DNA of 64,000 bases from Lactobacillus xylocopicola (GCF_033096005.1 NZ_AP026803.1:292501-356500), one strand, 5' to 3'; shown: positions 9,567 to 17,824, counted from the stretch's first letter. Notes: generated by a model from the letters alone, not told the origin. Translations and numbers: made by a program.

Positions 9567-10568
9567 TTAACCTAGTTTCACGTTAGCAGCACGAATATAA
9601 CGATTCTTTGCAATCCGATAATAAGTCTTACCTTTAATCCGATAAACCTTGCCATTACTCTTTACAACAGAGCCTCGCTTCAAGAGCTTTCTTGAAACAC
9701 GCTTGCCCTTCTTAGTATAACGATATGACGCTTTACGCAGTCTCAAGTTACGCTGAGTAGATGATGGTGCTACGCTTGGCGTATTTGGCGTTGTGTTACC
9801 AGATGATGGCGTTGTCGTATTACCATTTGATGGTGTGATAGGCTTAGCAGGTGCATTATCATTTACATCAAGACTACCGGTTTTGATGTAATGGTCTAAC
9901 GCAGCTGTATAATCAGCAGTTAACTGATCAACTGTAGATTGATCCACTCCCATACCCAGAGCTTTTGAATATCTGTCGCTTAGCGCGGAAGCTATTTTAC
10001 TATTTTCACGCCAATTTACATCCTTAGTAGTAATATATACGATACCAGCATATTTGTTTACAATTGCGCGTAACGCTGATATATCAGCATGACTCACGTC
10101 AGCATTATTACTGTCTACTGGATGAAAGTCGCTAGATGCTAAGTCGGTTGCATCAGATGTGCTTTGGACAATATCCATGCCGTTATCATGATCTGGATCA
10201 CCAATTGCTTGCCATTCACCAACATTAACGTAGGTTTCAGCAATTTTACCACCACCAAACTGAATATTACCATCACCAGGCGCGCCCATCAATGATAGTG
10301 TCAGTAAAAATGGTGACGCTGGTAGCGATTTATCTGGTGTTGTTAAATTACCTGCATATCTAGCCACCTTAGTACCAGCCGGATAAATCTTACCAGAAGG
10401 TCCCTTCAACGCATACTTCAAAGTACCGTATTGAATCCAGTTATTATAACCAGCGTGACTGGCACTAGCACTGGCTATCTGAGTGTGAGTCGTAATAAAC
10501 GTAGTTGACCCCAAACCGGTTAAAGCACTAGCACACAATACGATGGCGATTTTTTGATTAAGTTTCAT
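9567..10568 (-). CDS. Secreted SLAP-anchored surface protein, unknown function
   Basis: A 333-residue exported protein. The signal peptide spans about 1-36 (MKLNQK, hydrophobic core, cleavage near SASASHA). The body (about 37-230) matches no family I can name. A Thr/Pro/Ser/Asn-rich linker (about 235-275) leads to a basic, Tyr-rich C-terminal domain (RLRKASYRYTKKGKRVSRK onward) of the lactobacillar SLAP type that binds the cell wall or S-layer. The start is ATG 10568 after GGAGGACAAA; the upstream TTG at 10580 overlaps that ribosome site. It is first from the terminator in a run of three same-strand secreted-protein genes. Confidence 0.85.
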   Translation of the reverse strand: MKLNQKIAIVLCASALTGLGSTTFITTHTQIASASASHAGYNNWIQYGTLKYALKGPSGKIYPAGTKVARYAGNLTTPDKSLPASPFLLTLSLMGAPGDGNIQFGGGKIAETYVNVGEWQAIGDPDHDNGMDIVQSTSDATDLASSDFHPVDSNNADVSHADISALRAIVNKYAGIVYITTKDVNWRENSKIASALSDRYSKALGMGVDQSTVDQLTADYTAALDHYIKTGSLDVNDNAPAKPITPSNGNTTTPSSGNTTPNTPSVAPSSTQRNLRLRKASYRYTKKGKRVSRKLLKRGSVVKSNGKVYRIKGKTYYRIAKNRYIRAANVKLG

Positions 10569-10595
10569 TTTGTCCTCCAAGCTATTTGATAATAT

Positions 10596-11135
10596 TTACC
10601 AAATATTGTCATAAGCAAAGCCTTTATAATGGCGATTTTTAAACTTTTTTGCTAGTTTAGGGGAGCGGTACCAATGGCTTGAATACCAGAAACCTGCTCC
10701 ACCAGCATCGGTCAGAACCCAGTGTCCTTTAAGCTTAGAGACGTTATAGTGTGCTCCAGCTCCGGCAGTTTGATCCCAACCATATTGAGTAACCCATTTT
10801 CGACCGCGAACTCGCATCACAGGCTCAAGATAAGTCCAATTTTTGGTCTTTTTGGTGGTTTTAACTACTGCAGGTATATACTTTGGCTTAGCATGCAAAT
10901 AAAGATAAGATTTTTTGCCTTTGTTATAAAAAATCTCCTTATTTTTTGTGATAGTCCATTTTTTAATACGGTTGGCATCTTTATCAAATTGATACCAGGT
11001 GCCGCGCATTTTCTTGGGGAAGACGGCTCTGGCGGATTTTGCCTGCACGGGATTGACAGAAGTAACCGATAAACTGCCGATCGTGCTTAAGCTGATTAAC
11101 GCAACCAGTGCAAGCAGATTTCTTTTGACTTTCAT
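10596..11135 (-). CDS. Small secreted protein, unknown function
   Basis: This 179-residue protein has a clear signal peptide (MKVKRN, hydrophobic stretch, cleavage near VQAKS, about 1-34). The mature part begins near FPKKMRGTWYQFD and is rich in Trp, Tyr and Lys. The MxGTWYxxD start followed by alternating strands is common among small secreted lactobacillar proteins and suggests a small beta-barrel, but no function is known. The start ATG 11135 follows AGGAG; the longer frame to 11186 is unlikely. No cysteines are present. Confidence 0.8.
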   Translation of the reverse strand: MKVKRNLLALVALISLSTIGSLSVTSVNPVQAKSARAVFPKKMRGTWYQFDKDANRIKKWTITKNKEIFYNKGKKSYLYLHAKPKYIPAVVKTTKKTKNWTYLEPVMRVRGRKWVTQYGWDQTAGAGAHYNVSKLKGHWVLTDAGGAGFWYSSHWYRSPKLAKKFKNRHYKGFAYDNIW

Positions 11136-11211
11136 ATGGCTTTTTTCTCCTAATCTGCTGTTGTCAGCTATAACAACATTGACCAAGTATAATTAATTTT
11201 TTTAAAGCAAC

Positions 11212-11874
11212 TTAGTCCGCATTTTTTTCGATGCCGATGATTTTAACTTTGGTGGTGTCAAGACCATCAAAAATCGAATCTGAAGTGGAGTTAATGCCCC
11301 AGCCAGTCAGATTGATTTCAGTTAACGATTTGTCACCGGAAAACATTTCATAAGAAAATTGTAATGTACTTGTGTCCCAGCTACTTAAGTCCAAAGACTT
11401 CAATTTTTTATCTTTAGCAAACAGACTGCTTAAATTATAACTAATGCCCGTATCTACTTTATCAAGTCCGCTAATATCTTCGAGATTGTACAGCTTTGAA
11501 AACAGGTCTTTAGAATCATCTGATAAGGCTATTTCATTATCGATACTAATATGCTTGATGTCACTTGGTTTGAATGTGCGTCTTTTAGAGATATGTTTTT
11601 TCGCCTTATGAACTGCCTCATAGATTGGAGTCGTTCCTAAGATGTTATTGTTTGCGCCTTCCTTGATGTGCAGGGTCTTAGTCGTAACATCAAACTTTAA
11701 AATACAATTGTTATTTTCAGAATATTTGCTGATTTTGATGGTTTTCTTACTTTTCGCTTGAATAGTTTGAAGTGCGCCCGGTTGTTTTGGCAGAACTGTC
11801 GTTGAGACCCCAACCAGCGTGCCGGCGAGAGCTGCACTAATTATTAATTTACCTATTTTGTGATTGTTTTTCAT
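11212..11874 (-). CDS. Secreted BspA-like (DUF285) repeat protein
   Basis: The 220-residue exported protein has a signal peptide (about 1-41, ending near IQAKS). Its C-terminal half carries BspA/DUF285-type units (LKSLDLSSWDTSTL then LTEINLTGWGINSTS), a leucine-rich-like fold seen in adhesins and other surface proteins. Only about two units are present and there is no LPXTG or SLAP anchor, so it is short for the family and could be a truncated relative. The start ATG 11874 follows AAAGGAG. It lies 77 bases upstream of the next secreted-protein gene. Confidence 0.82.
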   Translation of the reverse strand: MKNNHKIGKLIISAALAGTLVGVSTTVLPKQPGALQTIQAKSKKTIKISKYSENNNCILKFDVTTKTLHIKEGANNNILGTTPIYEAVHKAKKHISKRRTFKPSDIKHISIDNEIALSDDSKDLFSKLYNLEDISGLDKVDTGISYNLSSLFAKDKKLKSLDLSSWDTSTLQFSYEMFSGDKSLTEINLTGWGINSTSDSIFDGLDTTKVKIIGIEKNAD

Positions 11875-12017
11875 TTTTACTCCTTTACCTAATGATTCTT
11901 TCTTGTTGTTATCCTTCTGAATAGTTGTTAGCAATAATCGTCCTCCTTTATTTTGAGCTAGAAATTTTGACAGTATTATTATACGCTTTGCATTTCTTTT
12001 TATGCCGTAATTTAAAA

Positions 12018-12033
12018 TGCATTATGCAATGCA
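12018..12033. promoter_or_regulatory. Palindrome upstream of the RHH gene
   Basis: TGCATT-ATGC-AATGCA is an inverted repeat 22 bases upstream of the TATAAT-like element at 12055-12060. It is a plausible self-binding site for the ribbon-helix-helix protein encoded just downstream. Confidence 0.4.
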
Positions 12034-12082
12034 TATTTATCACTGCTTGCCCCATATAATTAACTTGCAGGAGGTGATTAAT

Positions 12083-12265
12083 TTGGCATTCAGAATCAAA
12101 CCAAATCACAGGGAAACTGAAAATAAAACAGTTAGGTTTCCCCTTAAGCTCATTCAAAGAATTGAGCAGGCAATTAAGGGTAAGAATGTAACCTTTTCAG
12201 GCTTTGTGATCCAAGCATGTGAGTATGCACTAGACAATATGGAAGAAACACCAAAAGAAAAATAA
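12083..12265 (+). CDS. Small ribbon-helix-helix (YlcI/YnfO-like) DNA-binding protein
   Basis: A 60-residue basic protein. NKTVRFPLKLIQRIEQAIKG followed by TFSGFVIQACEYALDNME fits the beta strand, helix, turn, helix plan of Arc/MetJ-type (YlcI/YnfO-like) regulators. The start is the TTG at 12083, 6 bases after AGGAGGTG; the ATG at 12017 lies upstream of the probable TATAAT (12055-12060), so the longer frame is rejected. No toxin partner gene is adjacent. Target unknown; self-regulation through the 12018-12033 palindrome is an inference. Confidence 0.75.
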   Translation: MAFRIKPNHRETENKTVRFPLKLIQRIEQAIKGKNVTFSGFVIQACEYALDNMEETPKEK

Positions 12266-12426
12266 TAATATCATTTACTCTACAGCTATATTTTACAATT
12301 TGTCTTGCAAAAAGCAATACAAATTATCAATATAGTATAAATGATTCTATTTATATCTTTAAAAATAGCGTTTCTGAAATGTAAGAAACACTGGTTTGTT
12401 CATTAAAAGTATTAATATCAGGCAAG

Positions 12427-12457
12427 AAAAGTCATGCATTCAATTGCATGACTTTTT
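12427..12457 (+). terminator. Intrinsic terminator
   Basis: AAAAGTCATGCA pairs with TGCATGACTTTTT. It lies 160 bases after the RHH stop and may end that transcript or a separate small RNA starting near 12340. Confidence 0.88.
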
Positions 12458-12491
12458 AAGTTCTGCTATAATTTAAACGTTGTCAAAAAGC

Positions 12492-12564
12492 GCTGATTTA
12501 GCTCAGTTGGTAGAGCGTTTCCCTCGTAAAGAAAAGGTCGCCAGTTCGATTCTGGCAATCAGCA
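12492..12564 (+). tRNA. tRNA-Thr (CGT)
   Basis: A 73-base cloverleaf with acceptor arms GCTGATT and AATCAGC, and anticodon loop CTCGTAA giving CGT for codon ACG. The anticodon stem TTTCC/AGAAA has a C-A mismatch at 31-39. D- and T-arms are normal. CCA is not encoded. It is followed by its own terminator. Confidence 0.93.
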
Positions 12565-12587
12565 TCAGTTAAGAACATGTAGCATAA

Positions 12588-12637
12588 TTAGCCCGAATTT
12601 ATCTGACCTAGGTGAGATAAACTCGGGCTAATTTTTG
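12588..12637 (+). terminator. Terminator after tRNA-Thr
   Basis: ATTAGCCCGA(A)TTTATCT pairs with AGATAAA(C)TCGGGCTAAT, followed by TTTT. It is long, nearly perfect and bidirectional in form, serving also the minus-strand gene at 12679. Confidence 0.9.
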
Positions 12638-12678
12638 TTTATTACGGAGATTTGGCCCAAAATTAGACAAGCTAATAG

Positions 12679-13047
12679 TTAAATATCCAGTTTTTCTATA
12701 AGTGTTCCTTGGTCAACTTTTTGTTGTAGCTTTTGAATTAATGCAGTACTTAAATAGGTTTGCAACTGTGCCAATTGAGGTACGACTTTAAAAATAATCT
12801 GATTATCGATATCTTCTGGAGCAAAAGCAGAGTCATACTTGTGAGGATCGCTCCAATAATTCCAATTAACATCAGTGCGCTGATAGTAGACATAATTATG
12901 TTTAGGAGTTTGATAAATTCTTTGAGATATTTTGGTTTGATTGTTAGCTGACTTTTGACAATGACTGTAAATTTTTATCCCTTGAAATATTTTTGTTTCA
13001 TGTATTCCTTGGTTGTTAATTGTTAAAGTGATTTCTTGGTAAGCCAT
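12679..13047 (-). CDS. EXLDI family protein
   Basis: The 122-residue protein ends in EKLDI, the terminal E-x-L-D-I motif that names the EXLDI family. The body has an N-terminal beta hairpin (MAYQEITLTINNQGIHETKIFQGIKIY), a Tyr/Trp-rich middle and an amphipathic helix before the motif. The role of the family is unknown. The start ATG 13047 lies 9 bases after GGAG; two earlier in-frame Mets are less well placed. It is divergent from the marR gene. No membrane or signal segment is present. Confidence 0.8.
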   Translation of the reverse strand: MAYQEITLTINNQGIHETKIFQGIKIYSHCQKSANNQTKISQRIYQTPKHNYVYYQRTDVNWNYWSDPHKYDSAFAPEDIDNQIIFKVVPQLAQLQTYLSTALIQKLQQKVDQGTLIEKLDI

Positions 13048-13226
13048 TGATATCATCTCCGCATTAGATATTATATTTATAGATTTTATCATATTTTCAC
13101 AACAAGTAATGCTTCAAAATAGTTGTAATGCGGCTAATTCCTAACGCGATTACTTTAAGTAGGAGTGGTGGGAAATAATTAGTTACAAGTAAACTTATTC
13201 ATCAAATGCTTGTTTTTTTAATAAAG

Positions 13227-13240
13227 TGTAGTAAACTACA
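13227..13240. promoter_or_regulatory. MarR-type operator O1
   Basis: The perfect inverted repeat TGTAG-TAAA-CTACA lies 10 bases before the marR ribosome site. The same 14-base architecture recurs at 13733-13746, which supports it as the binding site of the MarR protein. Confidence 0.75.
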
Positions 13241-13257
13241 TATTCAAGGAGGAAAAC

Positions 13258-13710
13258 ATGAATAATTCATCCTTAAATGAACTTGGTCCGCTAATTAAGA
13301 TTGCTAATACGCTGATTGAGAAGGAACTCAATAATCGGATAGCCCGGGCAATTACCGATTATAACCTGACCGGTCCGCAAATTACGATGATGGTTTACTT
13401 GTATGAAGCGCATGGTAAGACAATTACACAAAAAGAATTGGCCGATAAATTTGTTTTGAGTCATCCAACTATTCGCAGTGTTGTTCGGCGCTTAGAAAAG
13501 GCAAGTTTACTGAGTGCGGAACGAATGCCGGCAGATCGCCGGCAGATTAAGTTGTCTTTGACTACTGCAGGCAACAGTTTTATTGCTACTCATCTTGCTG
13601 TTATCTATGGGATTATGAATGAGGTCAACCGGCAAATCGTGCAGGGGCTCAGCCCGGCTGATCTTGAGCGAATTACCAAAATTTTGCAGCAGATTATTAA
13701 GAACTTCTAA
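13258..13710 (+). CDS. MarR family transcriptional regulator
   Basis: This is a 150-residue winged-helix regulator. The DNA-binding core runs from about 55 to 110 (ITQKELADKFVLSHPTIRSVVRRLEKASLL, then the wing AERMPADRRQIKLSLT). The ends supply dimerisation helices. ATG 13258 follows AAGGAGG. One palindromic operator lies before it and a second between it and the downstream MFS remnant, so it probably represses itself and the pump, released by a small toxic ligand. Confidence 0.93.
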   Translation: MNNSSLNELGPLIKIANTLIEKELNNRIARAITDYNLTGPQITMMVYLYEAHGKTITQKELADKFVLSHPTIRSVVRRLEKASLLSAERMPADRRQIKLSLTTAGNSFIATHLAVIYGIMNEVNRQIVQGLSPADLERITKILQQIIKNF

Positions 13711-13732
13711 TGTTCTTTTTTATCGACATAAG

Positions 13733-13746
13733 TGTAGCTTACTACA
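13733..13746. promoter_or_regulatory. MarR-type operator O2
   Basis: TGTAG-CTTA-CTACA is the second copy of the inverted repeat found at 13227-13240. It sits in the 52-base gap between marR and the MFS remnant, 5 bases before the AGGAG of that gene. Confidence 0.72.
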
Positions 13747-13762
13747 TAAAAGGAGAGAGAAA

Positions 13763-14164
13763 ATGATTAGTGCCAGCATCCCTAAAATGACAAACCGGCA
13801 ACGCAACTTGATGATGGTCGTTCTGCTATTTGGAGCCTTTGTTGCTCTTTTGGCAGAGACTTTTTTGAATAATGCGCTACCCACAATAATGCATGCTTTT
13901 AGCGTCAGTCAAGCGACTGCCCAATGGCTGACGACGGCCTACTTATTGGTCGTTGGTTTAATGATTCCAATGTCCGCGTGGATTTTTAATTCATTTAGCC
14001 TGAAGGTCAATTATTTGACGATGATGGCCATCTTTTTTAGCGGATCTGTAGTCTGCGCGCTTGCCGTCGGTTACCACTGGGGCTTTATCCTAATGATCAG
14101 CTTTGTGCTAGTGGGACTAGTCTTGTCGTTTTTCTTGCCAACAGCTAAGGAAGAGCACAAGTAA
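13763..14164 (+). pseudogene. MFS drug exporter (DHA2/LmrB-like) with large internal deletion
   Basis: The 133-residue frame begins as a DHA2-type drug pump: FVALLAETFLNNALPTIMHAF (TM1) and QWLTTAYLLVVGLMIPMSAW (TM2), then a third helix. It then passes directly into a typical C-terminal end of these pumps (YHWGFILMISFVLVGLVLSFFLP, then a short charged tail). Intact relatives are about 450-480 residues with 14 helices, so roughly ten helices are missing with the frame preserved. The start, ribosome site and MarR operator remain intact. It cannot be a normal pump; a residual small membrane protein may still be made. Confidence 0.85.
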
Positions 14165-14245
14165 TACTATTAAGTAGTTATGCTTTACACCCAAATCATT
14201 TTGCTTGAGCAAAAAGCAGTATTAGGCAATTTTTTAACCTAAAAT

Positions 14246-14286
14246 AAAAGCCCAGCCATACCTAAGTTGGTATAGCGGGCTTTTTT
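14246..14286. terminator. Bidirectional terminator
   Basis: AAAAGCCC and CCATACC pair with GGTAT and GGGCTTTTTT in an imperfect stem. It separates the MFS remnant from the convergent dehydrogenase gene. Confidence 0.85.
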
Positions 14287-14296
14287 GTGTGTTAAC

Positions 14297-15259
14297 TTAG
14301 TTAACCACGTTCATTTCTTGGCCATTGAGGAAGGCTCGCAAATTATCAAGCACAATCCCGAGCAGCCGGTTACGAGTTTCACGGGGGGCCCAGGCAATGT
14401 GCGGCGTAATATAGCAGTTCTGTGCGGCTAATAATGGACTAGTTGCTGGAATCGGTTCGCGCCCAGCCACATCAACACCGGCGGCGCCAACTTTACCACT
14501 AGCAAGGGCAGCAGCTAAGTCGGCCTCCTTAATCAGGCCACCGCGGGCAGTATTAATGATGATAACGCCGTCTTTCATCTGACTAAGAGACTCTTGATTA
14601 ATCATTTCGGTAGTTTCGGGTGCCTGCGGAACGTGCAGACTGATGATGTCTGCGCGTTTATACAACTCATCAAGGTCAACCTGCCTAACGTATTCCGGAA
14701 GGTCAGCTTTAGGCCGGTGATTATAGAAAATCACGTTCATTGAAAAAGCGTGGCCAATTTCGGCCACCTTTTGGGCAATACTACCAAAACCAATGAGGCC
14801 AAGTGTCTTGCCTGATAGTTCCATTAATGGCGTAGCCCAAAAAGTAAAGTCAGGATTGCTCGACCACTTTCCTTGGTGGACTAACTCGTTGTGCAAACCG
14901 ACTTGACTGGTGATTTCAAGCAGCAGGGCAAAAGTAAACTGAGCAACGGCCTCGGTGCCGTAGGTCGGGATATTAGTCACGGGGATGCCAGCAGCTCGGG
15001 CGGCCACCGTATCGATCACGTTATAGCCCGTTGCAGTCACCCCGATGTACTTAAGCTTGGGTGCGGAAGTGATGACTGTTTGGTCCAGCGGGGTCTTGTT
15101 GGTTAAGACTATTTCTGCGTCACCAATCCGGTTGAGAATTTCGGTGTCGTTGTCCACAGGTGTCCGATCGTAAAAAGTACATTCGCCTAATTCTTTAAGC
15201 GGTGCCCAGTCTAGATCTCCAGGATTTAAGGCGTAACTATCCAAATTTACAATTTTCAT
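14297..15259 (-). CDS. D-2-hydroxyacid dehydrogenase (glycerate/hydroxypyruvate reductase-like)
   Basis: This 320-residue NAD(P)-dependent enzyme reduces 2-keto acids to D-2-hydroxy acids. It has the Rossmann motif GFGSIAQKVA (about 160), the NTARGGLI motif with catalytic Arg, a conserved Glu in GREPIP and the TPHIAW motif with catalytic His near the C-terminus. It resembles glycerate dehydrogenase (HprA-type) more than D-lactate dehydrogenase. ATG 15259 lies after GAGGTAAG. It stands alone. Substrate is not determined by sequence. Confidence 0.92.
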   Translation of the reverse strand: MKIVNLDSYALNPGDLDWAPLKELGECTFYDRTPVDNDTEILNRIGDAEIVLTNKTPLDQTVITSAPKLKYIGVTATGYNVIDTVAARAAGIPVTNIPTYGTEAVAQFTFALLLEITSQVGLHNELVHQGKWSSNPDFTFWATPLMELSGKTLGLIGFGSIAQKVAEIGHAFSMNVIFYNHRPKADLPEYVRQVDLDELYKRADIISLHVPQAPETTEMINQESLSQMKDGVIIINTARGGLIKEADLAAALASGKVGAAGVDVAGREPIPATSPLLAAQNCYITPHIAWAPRETRNRLLGIVLDNLRAFLNGQEMNVVN

Positions 15260-15372
15260 TTTTCTTACCTCATTAGAAAATTAGTTCCTCTTCTGTCTTC
15301 TAGTTTACTATAATTTTCCAGGTTAACTATAATAAAAAATCACTTTATGAATAAACTGAATCTTGCGGATAT

Positions 15373-15401
15373 TTGACAGTATTTTTGAATAATTCTACAA
15401 T
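15373..15401 (+). promoter_or_regulatory. Promoter of the zinc-ribbon operon
   Basis: TTGACA (15373-15378), a 17-base spacer and TACAAT (15396-15401). This would leave a 5' leader of about 110 bases before the gene at 15521. Confidence 0.65.
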
Positions 15402-15520
15402 TATTGGATATACTGCTTTTTCACAATAAGTTGATAAAGTAGAGAAATAAAAGTGGTTTATTTGTTGTTTTATAATTATCTGTATTGTCAATATAAGATA
15501 AGTTAGAGAAGGAGTTATGA

Positions 15521-16366
15521 ATGAAAAAATGTCCTAAATGCGGTGCCACAATGGAAGCCGATGTCAATTTTTGCACAGCCTGTGGAACTGATTTACGCGG
15601 AGTAAAAGCAATCCCAAAGACGCAGCAGGCACCACTTAAGCAGCAGGAAGAGCCCTCGGTTCAGCCGCAACAAGTGGAGGCTAGTCAGTCAGCAAACAAT
15701 CAGGCTAGTGGCCAAACCACCGGTAAGGCAAGAAGCTGGGGCGACTATTGGCAATGGTGCCTTGATTCTTGGAAAAATCCAGCGAACAACACGGTGCAAG
15801 CTGAAAGCTGGTACGGCTGGGTGACTATTCTACTGGTCGACTTACTAATTGTTTTGGGCCTATACTTCTGTGCCAACACGCTACTTCATGCTGCGATTAG
15901 TTTTTCAAATCACTTTAATGAAGCGGCACAAGGCCTCAGCATGGTCGATTTTTCCTTTGGGATCGTTTTAAAAGTGCTTCTGTTTATTCTGTTATATGAA
16001 GTAATTATGATTGGCAGTACTTATTTGGCTCACAAGTTTATTTATGATCGAAAAGTGGCACTACTAGACTTTGTCAATCGCAGCGCCCATGCGAGCAACT
16101 TGAACCTGATTTTTGCCGCCATCTTCTTTTTATTAATGTTGATGGGGCCTGGCAGTATTGTGCCCGCTGTAATTTTATTAGTGGTAATTTTAATGCTGTT
16201 CTCAGTGGGTCAACAAGTAGTCTTGCTTAGTGATGAAGGTGCAAAGCGGGACAAAGTCTATGGCTGTCTGATTGCTCTGGGAATCAATTTTGTCGGGATG
16301 TTAATCTTGAATGCGCTACTTTTTCAGACTATTATCGGACAAATGATGTCTTTTGGTAGAATGTAG
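15521..16366 (+). CDS. Zinc-ribbon membrane protein
   Basis: The 281-residue protein starts with a CPKCG...CTACG zinc ribbon (about 4-25) on the cytoplasmic side. A Gln/Pro-rich linker (30-70) and about five transmembrane helices (100-280) follow. Such zinc_ribbon_2 plus Yip1-like or DUF6574-like membrane proteins are common in lactobacilli and lack a known role. ATG 15521 follows GAAGGAG. It is paired with the zinc-ribbon gene 11 bases downstream, so the two products probably act together at the membrane. Confidence 0.8.
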   Translation: MKKCPKCGATMEADVNFCTACGTDLRGVKAIPKTQQAPLKQQEEPSVQPQQVEASQSANNQASGQTTGKARSWGDYWQWCLDSWKNPANNTVQAESWYGWVTILLVDLLIVLGLYFCANTLLHAAISFSNHFNEAAQGLSMVDFSFGIVLKVLLFILLYEVIMIGSTYLAHKFIYDRKVALLDFVNRSAHASNLNLIFAAIFFLLMLMGPGSIVPAVILLVVILMLFSVGQQVVLLSDEGAKRDKVYGCLIALGINFVGMLILNALLFQTIIGQMMSFGRM

Positions 16367-16377
16367 GGGTGAAGAGA

Positions 16378-17778
16378 ATGAATGAAAGTCAATTTTGCCC
16401 TAATTGTGGTCAAAAGGTCGACGCTAAGGCGGAGTTCTGTCCCAATTGTGGGAAGCAACTCAAGGTGAAGGCAGCAAATCAAGCGCATCGTACCAAGAAC
16501 GTGCGAGCAACCAATTCGCAACCAGTTGTAACCCAGCAACAAGCAACGGTTGCGAAGAAGCGGCCGCCAATGAAGCAGAAAAGCAAAATTATTTTGAGTA
16601 GTCTAGCTGCTCTGGTAGTCGTTTTTGTTATCTTTTATGCCTGGGGATCCAACCATTATCAGCGCAATAACCAGCTTGCACAGATAAACGCAGCGTTGAA
16701 GAATCCACGTCAGTCTTTGAGCCAGTACGTTACTTCTGATAACCCGAATGTGCATGTGACGGATGCGGCATTGAAGCCGACGCAGAAGTATTATGCAGAA
16801 AATTATGAAAAAGCAAATAAAATGGCGGATGACCTTAAATACAGTGATCAGTCTGACGACGTTAGTCTGGTCAGGAGTGGTCATTACTTCTTATTTTTCC
16901 CCAAATACAAGCTGCAATTCAAGACTTACACCCCGCAGATTAAGACTAATCACGCCAATTCCAGTATTTATGTTAACGGTCAAAAATTTGGTGGTATTGA
17001 TGGCAGCGGCGGGGAATATTATAAGAAGATTACGCCGCTTTTTCCAGGCAAGTATCATATCGTAGTCAAGTCTATTGCCTCTGGCCATGAATTATCTGCT
17101 GACAAGAGCATGCTGATTGATTCCAACCAAGCCATTAATATGGACATTAAGACGGTCAACTTTATGGTTAAAAGCATGCCGGGCGCCGCTGTTTATATAA
17201 ATGACAAGAAAGTCGGGATACTAAACAGAAGAGGTGCTAAAAATTTCAAAGAATATCCTGCAACCGCTGATATGAAGATTTACGTTGAAGCTACAATCGC
17301 AGGAAAAACCATTAAGTCGAAAATGGTTAATTATGATGATTTAGGCTTCGATGATGACGATGATAGTAGCAGTAATGTCATTAAGCCAGAATGGCCCGGA
17401 CTAATCAGCCAGGATGATGCAGAGAGTATCTTACAGGACAACTTTAATTCTCCAGACGAAGATGCCTTTATCGGCGGTGCGGAGAACAAAGGCTACCAGG
17501 ATCTGCACACACAAGAGGCCAAGTTTAGAAATAGTGATGAAATTATTGATTTTTCAATGGAGTGTAGCATCGTCTCAATTGCACCAGCTCCTAATAACTG
17601 TAGTAGCGTTACGTATAAGATAACTTATACCTTTGAACATGATGATTATGAGCATAAGCAGGTCTTGCTCTACTCGGGCGGTCTGTTCCACCAAGTCGGT
17701 GATGAGGATGATGGTAAGCAAAAGATTAAGTCAATTGGTAATGGTAAGGTGATTAGCGACAAGAAGTACGATAATTAG
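16378..17778 (+). CDS. TcaA/YvbJ-like zinc-ribbon membrane-anchored protein
   Basis: The 466-residue protein has a CPNCG-x12-CPNCG zinc ribbon (about 7-26), a basic linker and a single transmembrane helix (IILSSLAALVVVFVIFYAW, about 68-86). A large extracellular part follows, with repeated beta domains containing SSIYVNGQKFGG and AAVYINDKKVG. This matches the TcaA family plan (cytoplasmic zinc ribbon, one helix, exposed repeats), linked in staphylococci to glycopeptide response and wall stress. ATG 16378 after AGGGGTG is preferred to GTG 16369. An Asp-rich stretch lies near residue 325. Confidence 0.8.
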   Translation: MNESQFCPNCGQKVDAKAEFCPNCGKQLKVKAANQAHRTKNVRATNSQPVVTQQQATVAKKRPPMKQKSKIILSSLAALVVVFVIFYAWGSNHYQRNNQLAQINAALKNPRQSLSQYVTSDNPNVHVTDAALKPTQKYYAENYEKANKMADDLKYSDQSDDVSLVRSGHYFLFFPKYKLQFKTYTPQIKTNHANSSIYVNGQKFGGIDGSGGEYYKKITPLFPGKYHIVVKSIASGHELSADKSMLIDSNQAINMDIKTVNFMVKSMPGAAVYINDKKVGILNRRGAKNFKEYPATADMKIYVEATIAGKTIKSKMVNYDDLGFDDDDDSSSNVIKPEWPGLISQDDAESILQDNFNSPDEDAFIGGAENKGYQDLHTQEAKFRNSDEIIDFSMECSIVSIAPAPNNCSSVTYKITYTFEHDDYEHKQVLLYSGGLFHQVGDEDDGKQKIKSIGNGKVISDKKYDN

Positions 17779-17824
17779 GAGTAAATATTTTTAGCAAAAA
17801 GCAAGTTGCTTACTTAATAAAATC

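Noticed and set aside
12017..12082. Longer RHH protein starting at ATG 12017
   Set aside because: The probable -10 box lies downstream of that ATG, and TTG 12083 has the AGGAGG.
12492..12564. tRNA-Thr as an integration site of a mobile island
   Set aside because: No integrase gene and no repeat of the tRNA 3' end was found in the window.
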